This document shows, piece by piece, positions 12,570 through 24,489 of a stretch of DNA of 64,000 nucleotides; the stretch's first letter is position 1; every line of letters starts with the position of its first letter. A program made the position numbers and the translations under genes. The notes beneath the pieces were generated by a model. It was not told the origin of the DNA and searched no databases. It saw only the letters and a program-made list of their open reading frames with translations. Source of the stretch: Pyrus communis (taxonomy: Eukaryota > Streptophyta > Magnoliopsida > Rosales > Rosaceae); NCBI RefSeq assembly GCF_963583255.1, contig NC_084806.1:18456317-18520316 (forward strand), written 5' to 3'.

Positions 12570-13240
12570 GATGAACATGGTAGACCATCCTTGTTCAATA
12601 AATGCACCAACGAAGATGGAAGCCTGTCCAGCCAAACCAGATTGGTCGTCCCCATATCAAACTGCGACGCAAAAGAGTGTGTTGCCGTATTGGCTGTTCT
12701 TGGAATCCAAGATCAGCGACAAACTTGGAAGTCATTCCTAATCTTCATAATCTAACAAAGAACTGGAAAAATCTCCCAATTGCCATCTTCCACTTCCATC
12801 TTCAACCACCTTATAATATTTTGTGAGTCAGATTCGGCAATGATATCCTGACAATTCCAGTTCTTCGCAAATTTACAACATTCAAGCACCGTTAATGCCC
12901 CAGCCATGATAGCGATGGAAGCTGCGAAAGGTCTGTGACATTCCGCTCATGGATGACTCACCTCGCAACCCTCCATGGTAGAAATTAAAGCTGAAGAAGA
13001 AGCAGAGATTGCATGTATCACCTGGATTTGAGAAGGCAATTTGTTCTTCATCACCGCATTGCGTCGGGCCTTCCATATTTGCCAACAAGTAAAAGCAATG
13101 TGTATCAATATTCTCCTTTTCTCCTCCTCCACTGGTGCCGCCTCCATCACTTTCAGAAACCAAGCATCAAGTGTAGTTATATCTCGCTTCTCCACCTAGT
13201 AATTTAGGACTCCACCAAACCAAGCCAATTCTACACCTGT
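12570..13240 (-). pseudogene. RNase H-like (RVT_3) domain fragment of a non-LTR-type retroelement
   Basis: Read on the minus strand, 13195-12947 gives 82 codons including WQIWKARRNAVMK, the linker that commonly precedes the plant RVT_3 RNase H domain. Beyond a stop, other stretches read ALTVLECCKFAKNWNCQDII, AESDSQNIIRWLKMEVEDGN and SWIPRTANTAAHSFA. These correspond to the RNase H segment with the ESDS acidic motif, its following helix and the PR.AN..AH block. Several stops interrupt it and the first catalytic strand is missing. In plants this domain occurs at the ends of LINE-like proteins and in stand-alone RNase H-like genes. Here it is a dead fragment. No poly(A) tail or target duplication was identified. 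Confidence 0.7.
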
Positions 13241-13502
13241 TCTTCATAAATCCACCACTAATATACCTTGAAATTTGAGAATCTTTTATTTCAATCCAAT
13301 CTTAGAGACTAACACGACCATAAATTAGTTAGTACTTAAGAAAGACCACCAATGACCAACCTTTCAAACTATTGCTTATTGTAGGGAAAACAAATCACAT
13401 TAACAAGTATAAAGGAGGATTAAAAAGTTTCAATGGAGCCCTACCACCAATGGATCGATCATGTAGAAAATTTCAGCTGGATTTTCTCTTCTTTTTTTTT
13501 TT

Positions 13503-15303
13503 GGGTAAAGTACAAAAAACTATCTCAACTATTGGGGTCATGACAGTTTCATACCTCATCTTTTAAATTTGACAATGTCATACCGCATCTTACGAATTTG
13601 TGACAATGTCATACCTCCGTCAATTTTTCTGTTACTTTTTCTGTTAAATGCTGACGTGGCAAGAGACGGGGACCACTTTCTATTAAAAAATTATTAAAAA
13701 CTAAAAAAAATATTTAATATTTTTTAAATATTAAAATAATAAATAAAAGTAAAATTAAAAAAAAAAAGGTAAAGTACAAAAAACTACTTCAATTATTGGG
13801 GTCACGACAGTTTTATACCTCATCTTTTAAAATTGACAATGTCATACCACATCTTACGAATTTGTGACAATGTCATACCTCCGTCAATTTTTCTGTTAAG
13901 TGCTCACGTGGCTTGATTCGGGACATACTTTCTATTAAAAAATTATTAAAAACTAAAAAACAATTATTTAATATTTTTTAAATATTAAAATAATAATAAA
14001 AAGCAAAGAAAAAAAAAAAAAAAAACCATCAGTTCGTCCCTCCCCTCCCCCTCCCTCCTCCTCTCTCTTCTCCCCATCTTCATTTTCTTCCCCCCACCTG
14101 CAAAGCCAAAAAAATAAAAAAAATTTGAAAACCCAACAACCCCCCTGCGGAAGAACAAGAAGGAGAAGAAGGAGGAGGAAGAAGAAGAAGAGGAAGAAAA
14201 GGAGGAGGAAGAAGAAGAAGAGGAAGAAAAAATTAAAAAAAAATTTGAAAACCCATCAACACCCCCCTGCGGAAGAACAAGAAGGAGAAGGAGAAGGAGA
14301 ATGAGAAGGAAGAAGAAGAAGAAGAAGAAGAAGAAGAAGAAGAAGAGGAAAAAAATGAGGAAGGAAATTTTTTTTTTTTTTTTTTTTTTAAACCATCAAC
14401 TCCCCTGCAGAAGAAGAAGAAGAAGAGGAAAAAGAAGAGGAAAAAAAGAAGGAAAAAAAAAAAAATTTTGAAAACCCATCAAACCCCAAATCCACCACTT
14501 TCATCCATTCTCCACATCCTCTTCCGCACCCATCCTCCACCTTCTCTGCTCACCCATCTTCCCGCCGCCGGGATCTGGGGTTTTTTTTTTTTTTTTTTTT
14601 TTTGGGTTGCAGGAGGGAGAAGAGTGTGGGTGTGGGGGGAAGACAAATTGGATCTTTTTTTTTTTTTTTTTTTTTTTTTTTGGGATTTGCAGGTGAGGGA
14701 AGAAGATGAAGATGGGGAGAGGAGAGAGGAGGGAAGAGGGGGGGGAGGGGAGGGACGAAATGAGGGTTTTTTTTTTTTTTTTTTTTTTCTGCTTTTTATT
14801 ATTATTTTAATATTTAAAAAATATTAAATAATTGTTTTTTAGTTTTTAATAATTTTTTAATAGAAAGTAGGTTCCGAATCAAGCCACGTTAGCACTTAAC
14901 AAAAAAATTGACGGAGGTATGACATTGTCACAAATTCGTAAGATGCGGTATGACATTGTCAATTTTAAAAGATGAGGTATGAAACTGTCGTGACCCCAAT
15001 AGTTGAGGTAGTTTTTTGTACTTTACCTTTTTTGTTTTTAATTTTACTTTTATTTATTATTTTAATATTTACAAAATATTAAATATTTTTTTAGTTTTTA
15101 ATAATTTTTTATTAATTTTTTAATAGAAAGTGGTCCCCGTCTCTTGCCACGTCAGCATTTAACAGAAAAACTAACAGAAAAATTGACGGAGGTATGACAT
15201 TGTCACAAATTCGTAAGATGCGGTATGACATTGTCAATTTTAAAAGATAAGGTATGAAATTGTCGCGATCCCAATAGTTGAGGTAGTTTTTTGTACTTTA
15301 CCC
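13503..15303. mobile_element. Giant foldback (palindromic) element, possibly MULE-derived
   Basis: The left arm starts GGGTAAAGTACAAAAAACTA at 13503 and the right arm ends with its complement at 15303. Arms of about 600 bp (13503-14110 and 14688-15303) are complementary along their length. Each arm holds two direct copies of a ~265-bp unit (left at 13503 and 13770; right ending near 15028 and 15303), so the order is A, B, loop, B', A'. The loop (about 14111-14687) is extreme: purine-rich (GAA/GGA)n, three near-copies of a block with CCCCCCTGCGGAAGAACAAG, and several poly(T) runs over 20 bases. Both sides are flanked by poly(T), which fits a T-rich 9-11 bp MULE target duplication but cannot be proved in a homopolymer. 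No protein is encoded. Confidence 0.8.
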
Positions 15304-15465
15304 TTTTTTTTTTTTTTCTTTTTTGTTCTTTTTTTTTTTTTTTTTTTAACAAGATAGTATTTACACTAAGGGAGTGAGGGTTAAAATTCACCTTTGATGA
15401 GAATCGAACCTAAAACCTCACTTACAAGTGAAGAAAAAAAATACCACTAGACCGTAATATAAGTG
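15304..15465 (-). mobile_element. tRNA-derived SINE, minus orientation
   Basis: On the minus strand the element starts near 15465 with a box A-like GGTCTAGTGGTATT (around 15438-15452), then box B-like GGTTCGATTCTC (15399-15410), and ends in a poly(A)-like tail, seen as T-rich DNA at 15304-15347. Three more copies with the same layout occur in this window. The tail runs into the poly(T) flank of the foldback element, so the exact 3' end is uncertain. Confidence 0.7.
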
Positions 15466-16118
15466 ACAACTAGATTCTGTCTTTTCAAGCAAAATTGTAG
15501 AAAGGCTCAAAACAGATTTATTATTCTGTAAATGCCACACTAACAAACTTACACCAAGTATAATTCTAAAACTTCAGTCCACTGCTTTGGCAAAGAATAG
15601 AGAAGGTACAAGAGTTTGGAAAACTTCATCACCAAGATGTAGTAAAAGGAAAACCCTGTTATATACATAATCGCCATGCTCGGTTTTATTTAAGGGGTTG
15701 ATTGCCACCCTTCTTGGATCCAATTTTTTGTTTTTAAAACTCATAAGTATTCAAGTAATTTCTACCTTCGTAGCCACGCCGTCAAGTGCAACATTTCAAT
15801 CAAACAAGAATAAAATGAAACACATGATTAAGCAGTAACCAGTATATATATATATATATATATATATAGTATTCAATTGCATCCAAGACAATGTTGAAGA
15901 ACCCAACAGAATCTACAAAATGTGACCTTGGAACAGGTAATGCCATATAGACTAACACCGGATCAGCAGACTAACACCAAACTCTAATTCATGGTAAGCA
16001 TGGATAGAGCTTTGCCTTCAAAATCAGAATCGAAATTTTTTTATCTAAAGACAAACAAACGAAACAATGCCCCAAGTTAGTGATGAGTTAGATCTTGTCT
16101 TGTATCTACCTTGATAAG
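15466..16118 (-). other. 3' flank and probable 3' UTR of the transporter gene
   Basis: No separate gene. The sequence lies directly downstream of the transporter stop codon (minus strand) and contains an (AT)n tract at about 15844-15868. The first few hundred bases next to 16118 are presumably 3' untranslated region. Confidence 0.45.
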
Positions 16119-19100
16119 TTAGACAGATTCCGAACCATAATTTCCATCGTGGGTCTTGCTGTTTTCTTTACTCAGTTTAGATTTTGGTAAAGAAGACGCC
16201 TGCCGAGGGGAAGTTTTGTTTGATTGCAGCTTCAAATTAAGGTAAGTGTAAATGGACATTCCGGCAATGGCTGTGAAAGCCCCAGAAATGCTTGTCTTGC
16301 CTGGATTGGAACTAAAGAGGTAATAGTTTCCTAGAAGAATGACGCATGTTTTAAATTGACCAAGAACGACATGTGTGACAGCAGATGTTGCCCTGCCAAA
16401 GATGAAAAAAAATAAAAAATCAAGCATGTCAAAACCAACAGAACCAAGCAGAACAAGATTTTCATGCTAAAATTCACAAAGTAAAATCAAAATTATGATT
16501 AACAAACATATAGCAGTCCCCAGGACATATTACAAAACTTTAAAAAAAAATTAATGCCACGCGACCATGTTTGAAACAGTTATCATTAGAATTGAAGTTT
16601 TCAGATATATATATACACATAACGGTCACATGCCAAAGTGGTGTTATGATACTTGTCACATGCCTCTAGGTTTACAAGTGCAATGTTGTCGATACGGCTG
16701 ATTTGATAGTCATGAGGTGTTACATGACCCCAAAAACAAGTGAAAAGGCTTTGATCCACTAGACAATGGACAAATAAAAGAGTAAACTGCCAATTTGGCC
16801 CTTGAATTATTATCCAAGTGAAAATCGAGTTCTTGAACTATTTTTGAGAATAATAAGTCCTTAAGTTCATTAAAAGCTTCCAGCTTCATCTCTACAATAA
16901 GATTCAAAGTTATTATATTCAATTTTCCGTCAATTTAAGTCATGGCTTGCAGGTGATACATTTTAGAGGGCAATGCTGTAATTTCCTCACCCATAGCCTT
17001 GCATATAAGTTGTGAATCTAACTTCTAACTTACACTAAAAGCTAACTCCATACACTAATCTTTTTCAAGAAAAAGTCCTTCTCAAAAGGCCAATTTTTGC
17101 CCTTTTTTTTTCAAATCAATTTGAAAGCAATCTGACAGTGTACTAAATTGACTAGTTTGCTCATGCTACTGACCAACGTAAACTGTAAACTAACGACATC
17201 GGAGGTCAAAACTCTTCTTCCGACCTAAACTATGGACCCAAAAAACCACAAATAGGATAATCAGGAAGAACAAACAGATATCACATACCCAAGTGCTAGA
17301 GCGCCTGACCACTGAAGCAAGAAGCCAAGAATAGCTGACATGAGAATTGCCAAGGTGTTGTTGAAGTTCCAATTGAAAGATAGGGCACCAGGTGGATCTA
17401 ACCAAGGGATTAGTGCGACAAGGAAAAATAGAGTGATTGGTGTTGTCTTCCACATTAATCTGTTCAACGATTTGCATTTTAGTTCAATATCAAGGAGATT
17501 CCAATAGAAACTTAATGGTTTCAAAGGGAGCACCACTTACGCTAAGGCTGTCCAATTTTCCTGCTGTTGCAAGCTAGACCAAAGAATTTTGTTGACTGCA
17601 CTTGGTATTATCCATGCTAATGCTATACAAGCACCAAAGAGATGAAATTGCATATCAGTTACTGTAGCGACGGCAACACCAATTGATACTACTGTAAGTG
17701 CTAGAACCTGAAATTTCGTAGCAAGGTGTTAGAACAGAAAGGAAAAGCTGTTGTAGATGACTTATGCAGAAAATTTTGTACGAGAAGAACAATGATTAAA
17801 AAATGAAAAAAGAATGGAATTAATCAATTCCATGTGCAAGGAACCCATACAAGCACCCTACATACTAAATGTATCAAGGCCGAAAGAATTAAGTAATGCA
17901 TTTGGATAGGCATGCAAGATTTCCTCCATATCTCTAAGCGATCTAAAATTCTGATGTAAAACTTTTGATAAACGCAGAAATGGTGCCAAGAAACAATTAA
18001 CTCATGGTGAACAGATCTACTCGGCATATTTCTACTGATTGAGTAAATTACCTCTGTCAGCGGCTAATTCCCGGGTTTACAATCTAATACAGTTTCCAAA
18101 TAGCATTTTTTCATAATACGTGGGACAAGTTGGATGTGAGGTCTACATCCTCCTCATTTCAGAGTCTTGAAAAAAATTATTGGCGACAGTGAAGACATTA
18201 CCCGAATTTTCAAAAACATGTAAACCAGATATGAATAACCTTTTCAGTGACAAGTGCAACTGGACAGGAATTGTGGCGGAACTTTGTGTTCTACAGTCTG
18301 CTAAAACAATAACTCGGCCCGAATAGCAGGAATATAAAACTGTGTTTTATTTGCAAATTGACATGGCACTTAAAGGCAAAAACGAAAGGAGCTACCTTCG
18401 AGAAAGAAACTCTCTTATTGTACAACAAAAATTCGGCGAGACCAATTGATGGCGTAACCGCAATTTTAGACATCTGATAAAACCCCACACTGAAGAAATA
18501 GATATTAAACTCAATGTTGAAAACATATATATAATTAAGAAACAGATTCTGATGACCTTTGGTAAAGGTAAGAATAATGATGTAACATCTCACCTATTAT
18601 ACTTCAAGCTAACATTAGCAAGGCCAGTAGAGAAAGCCATAACAAAGCCAAGAGTAAATAATGTAGATAAGCGGGTCGATTTTGAGGGACATGCAGGGAG
18701 GATAGAAAGAGCATTTAGAATGGCCATTAATAACCAGCTTACTACATAGTGGATAAGGGTGAGAAATATAGGAAACTGGAACCCAACAACTTTGAGCACC
18801 TGAAGAAACACAAGAACATAAGTTACCAGCCGGAAAACTGCTGTTTTTATATCAAGTCAGGCAAAATGTGGATAGATTAGAATATAGAGAGTTCAGCATA
18901 CGAACCAATTTGTTCACGAAAATTATGCCAACAGCAATTACAAAATTGAAGGTAAGAGCAGTGGCAGGGCCACATAGCTGTTGCTGACGCTTTGCACCAT
19001 CGGATGAGCGGAATTCATTAAAAAGAGCAGATCGCAAGTCTTCTATAGCTCTTCCTGAGTTCATATACAGAAAATAGAGAAGAAAATAAACGATATCAAT

Positions 19101-20698
19101 GAGCAACAACATACTACAGATGTATAACCAAGTTATATTCCCTACAGAATCAAAGTCCAATAATAATGAGATATGATTGTCTCTCGTGGCCGACCTTAAC
19201 AAACTGTAATACCTACTTATGAAAAATAACAAATGTCAATCCATACATTTTGTTTTAATCAACATATATCCATATGCACATTTCCAGCTCAGTAAGAAAT
19301 GACTATCATATACATGAATTCATTAAGACTGGAAACGAGATAATATAATTTTCTTTAAGGAAAATTAAGTTGGATGTAATATGCTTACCAAAAATTAGAC
19401 ACTAGGGAAGAACAAATCAAAATGTAAATATCCGAGCCAAAAAATAAATAAATTATATATTTTGGTCAACTAAAAAAAAAAAACAAACAAACAAAATCGC
19501 TAAGCATAAAAAAATTTAGAATTATTTACCCAAAATCCCCCAACCTTTTAGTGTCATTCCAAATTGATCTTAACCTTTTTAAACATTTCAAACAAGTATC
19601 CAACTTATTGAAAATGTCACACCGTTAAGCCCCAGTTAATTATGTTGAAAATCCACCAATTGGGTATATCATGGTCAACGTTAATATTAGTTGTCTCAAA
19701 AATCTAAATTTCAAACATAAATTATATAATATGGAATCCAATGATAAACAAGTGTTGAATTGAATTGAAAATGAACCCAAAATAAAATTACATCAGGAGT
19801 GCAATCTTCTAATAAAGAAAGGGATAAGAATTCAGATAGGGTTTCAAGGAGCTTGTTTCTACTTATGTATTTTCTTCATACACCGATTCTCGGCTTGTAA
19901 AGCTTTCAGTTCTTCATTGTGGGCAATGAAGAAGGTGGCGGCCAGATCATGGTAGTCCATACCATTTCAGCAACCTCCATGACCTTCTTCCCAATGTTGA
20001 TAGCTTGAGTTGTAGGGTGGAGTTGGTGATTTTTCCTTGGGTTTGGAGGTGATGGCATGATGGGGATGGCGGTGACCGTTAGTTGGTTGAGGCTATGCTT
20101 TCATGACTTTCTATGGATTTTGAAGACAAAGTAACCTCTAGTTAATTTAACAGTTTTTTATCTGCAGCTTAACTAATGTAACATTTTCAACAAATTGGGT
20201 AGTTATTGGGAAAAGGTTGAAACCAATTTGAAATAACACTTCAAAGATCGGGGTACTTAATCCAAAAATTTATTCACTCGTTTTAACCAAACTGCAATAT
20301 AAGTATAAACTACATGAATAAGGAGATTTTAAATAAATAGCTCACGCAAAATCAGTCAATGCAATGAATAAGCAAACAGATATTAGAATCTGCAAACAAA
20401 AATCGCAAAACTCACAAGCAACATGTTTAAACCTTAAAACTGAATTCAACAAAATTATGAATCACAAAAACGAAAGCCACAGAATTTGTGAGAAAACCCA
20501 GATAAACCAAACAAAGTGACCCTTCATTCGTAGCTTATTGGATGGAAATACAAACCAAAATAATTTCTTTCAAGCTAGCTGCTGCAGTGAGATTGGAATT
20601 TGGAACTAGAAGTGGCAAACGATACCTCTTTCACCAGCATCACTATCCTTGCGCTTGAGAAACTTCCTAACGCCTTTCCTTACAAAGAAATTTAACAT
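16119..20698 (-). CDS. Nucleotide-sugar/triose-phosphate translocator family transporter, seven exons, 377 aa
   Basis: Coding exons in order are 20698-20626, 19054-18906, 18799-18594, 18489-18396, 17707-17541, 17459-17289 and 16392-16119. All junctions are GT..AG with consistent phase; TAA ends at 16119. The protein starts MLNFFVRKGVRKFLKRKDSD, a basic cytosolic tail, followed by about ten hydrophobic segments. Recognisable blocks are KYNSVGFYQMSKIAVTPSI, TVVSIGVAVATVTDMQFH and LGQFKTCVILLGNYYLF; the KT pair (301-302) marks the KT group of plant Golgi/ER nucleotide-sugar transporters in the DMT superfamily. Such proteins exchange UDP-sugars for UMP or similar across the Golgi membrane (family knowledge). 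Substrate cannot be read from sequence. The C-terminus (about 335-377) is hydrophilic and Ser/Lys-rich. The length is a little over the usual 330-350 because of both tails. Introns 1 and 6 contain MITE-like repeats. Confidence 0.9.
16760..16960. repeat. MITE-like repeat in transporter intron 6
   Basis: Sequence of the type CCAATTTGGCCCTTGAATTA, followed by phrases about bounds such as CCGTCAATTTAAGTCATGG, resembles a widespread plant MITE class. I did not find clean paired termini, so the borders are approximate. Confidence 0.35.
19528..20265. mobile_element. Foldback MITE in transporter intron 1
   Basis: The left end (TTTACCCAAAATCCCCCAAC, with CCAAATTGATCTTAACC and TTGAAAATGTCACACC further in) is matched in inverted orientation by the right end (GAAAAGGTTGAAACCAATTT ... 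GGGGTACTTAATCCAAAAA). Arms are about 150 bp and roughly two-thirds identical by eye. No coding capacity was recognised in the loop. It lies inside the ~1.57-kb first intron, and the gene structure is intact around it. Confidence 0.6.
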
Positions 20699-20941
20699 TT
20701 TTATGGATTCAAAGCATTAACCTTTCGATTTCTTTCATTCCCTCTCTCTCAGCAACAATGGCAACGGCTCTATTTTTGGGTCTCTAGATAGAGAAAGGAG
20801 AAAGCTTGGAGAGAGAGAGAGAGGGAGAGAGCAGGGCAGGGTCAGCAGCACAGCAGGAGTACTAAGTTTTGAGCTGGAAGAGAGAGAAAAGAGAAAGATT
20901 TAGGAAATGACTGAATTCTCTTCCGTTTCCTTTCTTTTATA
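20699..20941 (-). promoter_or_regulatory. 5' leader and core promoter of the transporter gene
   Basis: Upstream of the start codon (20698, minus strand) lies a CT-rich leader, seen as a (GA)n tract at 20810-20840 on the plus strand. Next comes a TATA-like TATAAAAG at 20941-20934 (minus). This spacing would give a leader of about 200 nt. The TATA call rests on motif and position alone. Confidence 0.4.
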
Positions 20942-22334
20942 TTTTTTATTTTATCTTTCTTTTTCTATGTAAAATTAATTTAATATATTAAAATAAATTA
21001 ATTGTGATTGTTCAAATAGTAAGAGAAGAAAGGAGAAAACACAAAAGAGAGAAGAGAATCCCACTCTATCCGGGAAAATGGCAAGGACGCAGATTGTCTG
21101 CCCTTCTAATATGGTATCTTTCTATTTGTGCGATCACGGTTAAACCATATCAACATTTTATATTCCTATTACCTTTTATTTTATTATCTCTATAAAAAAT
21201 AATATAAAATATTGACATGACTTAACCGTGATCGCACAAAATATGAAGGCATGAGAGAGCAGACAACCTACCTCCAAATGGCGAAAAGGGAAATCCATTT
21301 GTGAGACAGGAGAGAGACGTGTGTATAGTGGACAGCGGTGATGGCGGAAATTTGAGGTTGTCTGTCCGAGAGAGAGGCTGAGAAAAAGAAAACAAAAGCA
21401 AAAAGAGATTGAAGAAATCACGCCTACATCCTACTCCGGAGTACCGACAGTTTAGCACTGTTTATTATGTTTTTTTTTTTGGTTTTGTCAGAAGGGAAAA
21501 TTTGTCTATCAACGAATGTGACTTTATCTCAACAATATTTAAAAATAAAATAAAAATGTGAGTTAGGTTTAAAAAGAGTTTGTGGACGCCACTCGGTGTT
21601 AGTATTACGATTTGAGATTATTCATCTTCACTTAAAAGTAAGAGATTTTAGATTCAAATCTCGTGAATAACTAATTTGATACCAAATTAAGTTACTCATT
21701 GTGTAGTTTTACCGAACTCCCCTTCCCCTTAGTGTAAAAAGTATCGATATATTCAAAAAAAGAGTTTGTGGGCAAATAGATGTAATGACGGATAATAATT
21801 ATGTCTATAGAGTATGCATTTTGGTGTGAGTTTAACCATCATCGATTTCTTTTTCACTCTAGTCAAAATTAAAGTTTTTGGATGACTAAATTTTACGCTT
21901 TCAATGTTTAATGAAGCGATTTTTTAAAAAGGAAAGGAATTTAAAGTTGCTGATATTATATTTATGAGATTTAAAACAGTGTTAGTTTATTATTTTTTAT
22001 TTATTTAATTATTATTAATTTCTAAATTGATAATGTGGCATATTTAGACTCGTTTTTAGTCCCTAAAAGTCAGATATACACAAAGAAAATCAAATTGTGT
22101 GATAAGTTGTCGATTTGGAATATGAGTCATTGATTGAAGAAAAACTCATGAGTATTAGTTTTGGTCGATATAATGCAAGGTTGGCTTCTACAAGAACTTA
22201 AAAAAATTGGTCTCACTCTAAGAGCACTTTCATGGGTCTTGAATTGCCTAAGCAGTTTGGGTTGAAGGCAAACACTGTCCAAAACACACTTCCTAGCTAG
22301 TCTTAATTATCAAGCAAGAGGTGGGGTCCATGGA
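20942..22334. other. Intergenic DNA with a MITE-like inverted repeat
   Basis: No gene is visible. A perfect 18-base inverted repeat, TTGTGCGATCACGGTTAA near 21126 and its complement near 21222-21239, flanks an AT-rich loop. Similarity continues outward, so this is probably the core of a palindromic MITE spanning roughly 21060-21300. GA-rich DNA follows (21300-21410). Confidence 0.55.
21593..21757 (+). mobile_element. Diverged tRNA-derived SINE, plus orientation
   Basis: Same plan as the other SINEs here: a decayed box A (ATTACGATTTGAGATTATTC), a decayed box B (AGATTCAAATCTCG), the conserved CCCCTTAGTGTAAAAAGTAT and an A-rich tail ending near 21757. It is the most decayed of the four copies. 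Confidence 0.5.
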
Positions 22335-24489
22335 TGTCACGTCCTGAACTCGGGTCAGTAATAGAAACTCGAACCCGAATCTAAAACATGAGTTAAAACT
22401 AAATAATTAAAAAAAATTGTAACGGGTTGGAAAATAAATTTCTCTTATAAAAATAACTCATGATTCTTAGACAAATCAAGAATTACAGTAAATAGACGAA
22501 TAAACTTTATATACTTCAATCTAATCCGATTACATCCTGCCTATCCTCTTGAATGTCTAGTTCGTAAACCTGCATAACAATAGAGGGATGAGTTTCAACA
22601 GCTCAGTAGGGACATAACTTTATCACAGTAAATTGACAATACTAAATTAAATGTCATGGAATCATCTAGCCAAATTTCAAATCATTATTGATAACAATGC
22701 ATGAATGTAATGCAACCTCTTCGGCTACCCCTGTTAATTTATATAATAAAACATGCGGACATCCGCGTCCCATACTGTGCATTTTACCACTGCAGTGGTA
22801 GTTCAAATATTATTTATACAAATTAACCCCCATAAGGTAGCCCAAGTTCATAAACCCCTTTTGTTAGTCATCCTATCTAATTCATTGATCTCCATCCCAA
22901 ATCCCCCACATCAACAATTTATCCCGCCGATATCCTATTCTAAGATGCACACAGAGATTTTCTAGAACCTATTCACAATGAATAGATTCCACTACACAAA
23001 ATATCCTTTCCAATTACCCTCATTTCCAGACCAATCTAAACAATAAAGTTCTAACTACATCAACATAAATGATGCACAAATAATATCATTTCATTTTTAC
23101 ATGTATCACAGTATATTCTCGACGAATAACATTCCAACAATAATTCCATAACTAATAACAAGTAAAATTAAACGAAGCAATTAGCCAATTAATATCCAAC
23201 CACATTAATCAACCAAAAAGATAAAGAATATTCTAACACTTCACGAAATTTAATAAAATCAACTTCCGTAAAGGTTTGCCATATTTCCTCTACTTAGATT
23301 TCAAAGCTAAAACGACGATCCACGTCACTATCGGAATAGCTAAACTCTATGCACTTATCCATGTCACTACCGAAATGACTAAGTTCCTCGTATTCGAAGA
23401 AGCTCCTTGATCGCTCCTAAAACCATATATTTCTTCTACTCTCTTTTATTTTCCAACCTCTCTCTCTATATATAAACATAAGAACTAAACATATGCATAT
23501 AGCGTAAGTACAGAACATGTTTGCCTGCACTTGCATGTCAAACTCTCATAATTTCTCTCTGCAAATGCTTAACATGCATGCTTGCATGTAACCATATATC
23601 TCACTACATCGTCCAACCCGTGCACCAGTTGGTAACCCAAACCAAGGGAATGAAGTTCCTATTTATAGGGGAAAAGGCAGCTACCAATGTAATTTGATTG
23701 AATGGTGTGACGGCAAGGATAAAGCCGATGGACCTATCTTGTTCTTCTACAAGCTCCTGCGTGTAAAGATGAGGAGACCTGATACTATGCATCCAACACC
23801 TAATTGCTTAGTCACTTAGTTGATGCAACAGGTGTCAATAGCAACTCAAAAGATTTAACCCGCACCTGCCACCTCAAATTTACAAAACTGCTTACAAGCA
23901 CCTTAATTCAGATAGCTAAGAACCAAGTCATGACACGTCCAACCTTAGGTGGATCTCCAAGTTTGCTGGAATTACACACCTATTAATCTGCATGAAACAT
24001 TTAAGCCACCTCCCACTAATTTGTTTTCCTATTCATGTCTCTACAGACCACGTATTGTTATTCTAGAACACTCCAACTCAACTTATCTTCCTAATTAACT
24101 ACAATGGCGTAGCCACTCATGAGGTTAAGGTGGGCTGTAGTTTAGGGAGGTTTTCTGTAAGAGTAGTGTTATTCATATATTTATTTTTACTTTTTACACA
24201 CCTTTTAATCACCGATTGTTCGGATCGAATGAATTGAAGATGATCACTAACAAAATATTAATAAGGCTATGTTGGAAGTAAAATGGGTTTGTGAATAGAT
24301 CTATTCTTTTGTAAACTCATGCTTATAGCCTACTCAATTTCAATACAGATTATTATTTAATGTATATTTAGTAGAGGAGAGGTAGTAAATAATATGTTTT
24401 CTGCTAAAAATTATAAATTAGTTCTATCTCTAGTCCCCCCCCCTTTATTCTATTCTTTAAAGAAAAATACCATTTATCCTATGTAATTT

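Noticed and set aside
14468..14827. 119-codon open frame
   Set aside because: Its translation is Phe runs and low-complexity sequence from poly(T) and purine tracts in the foldback loop.
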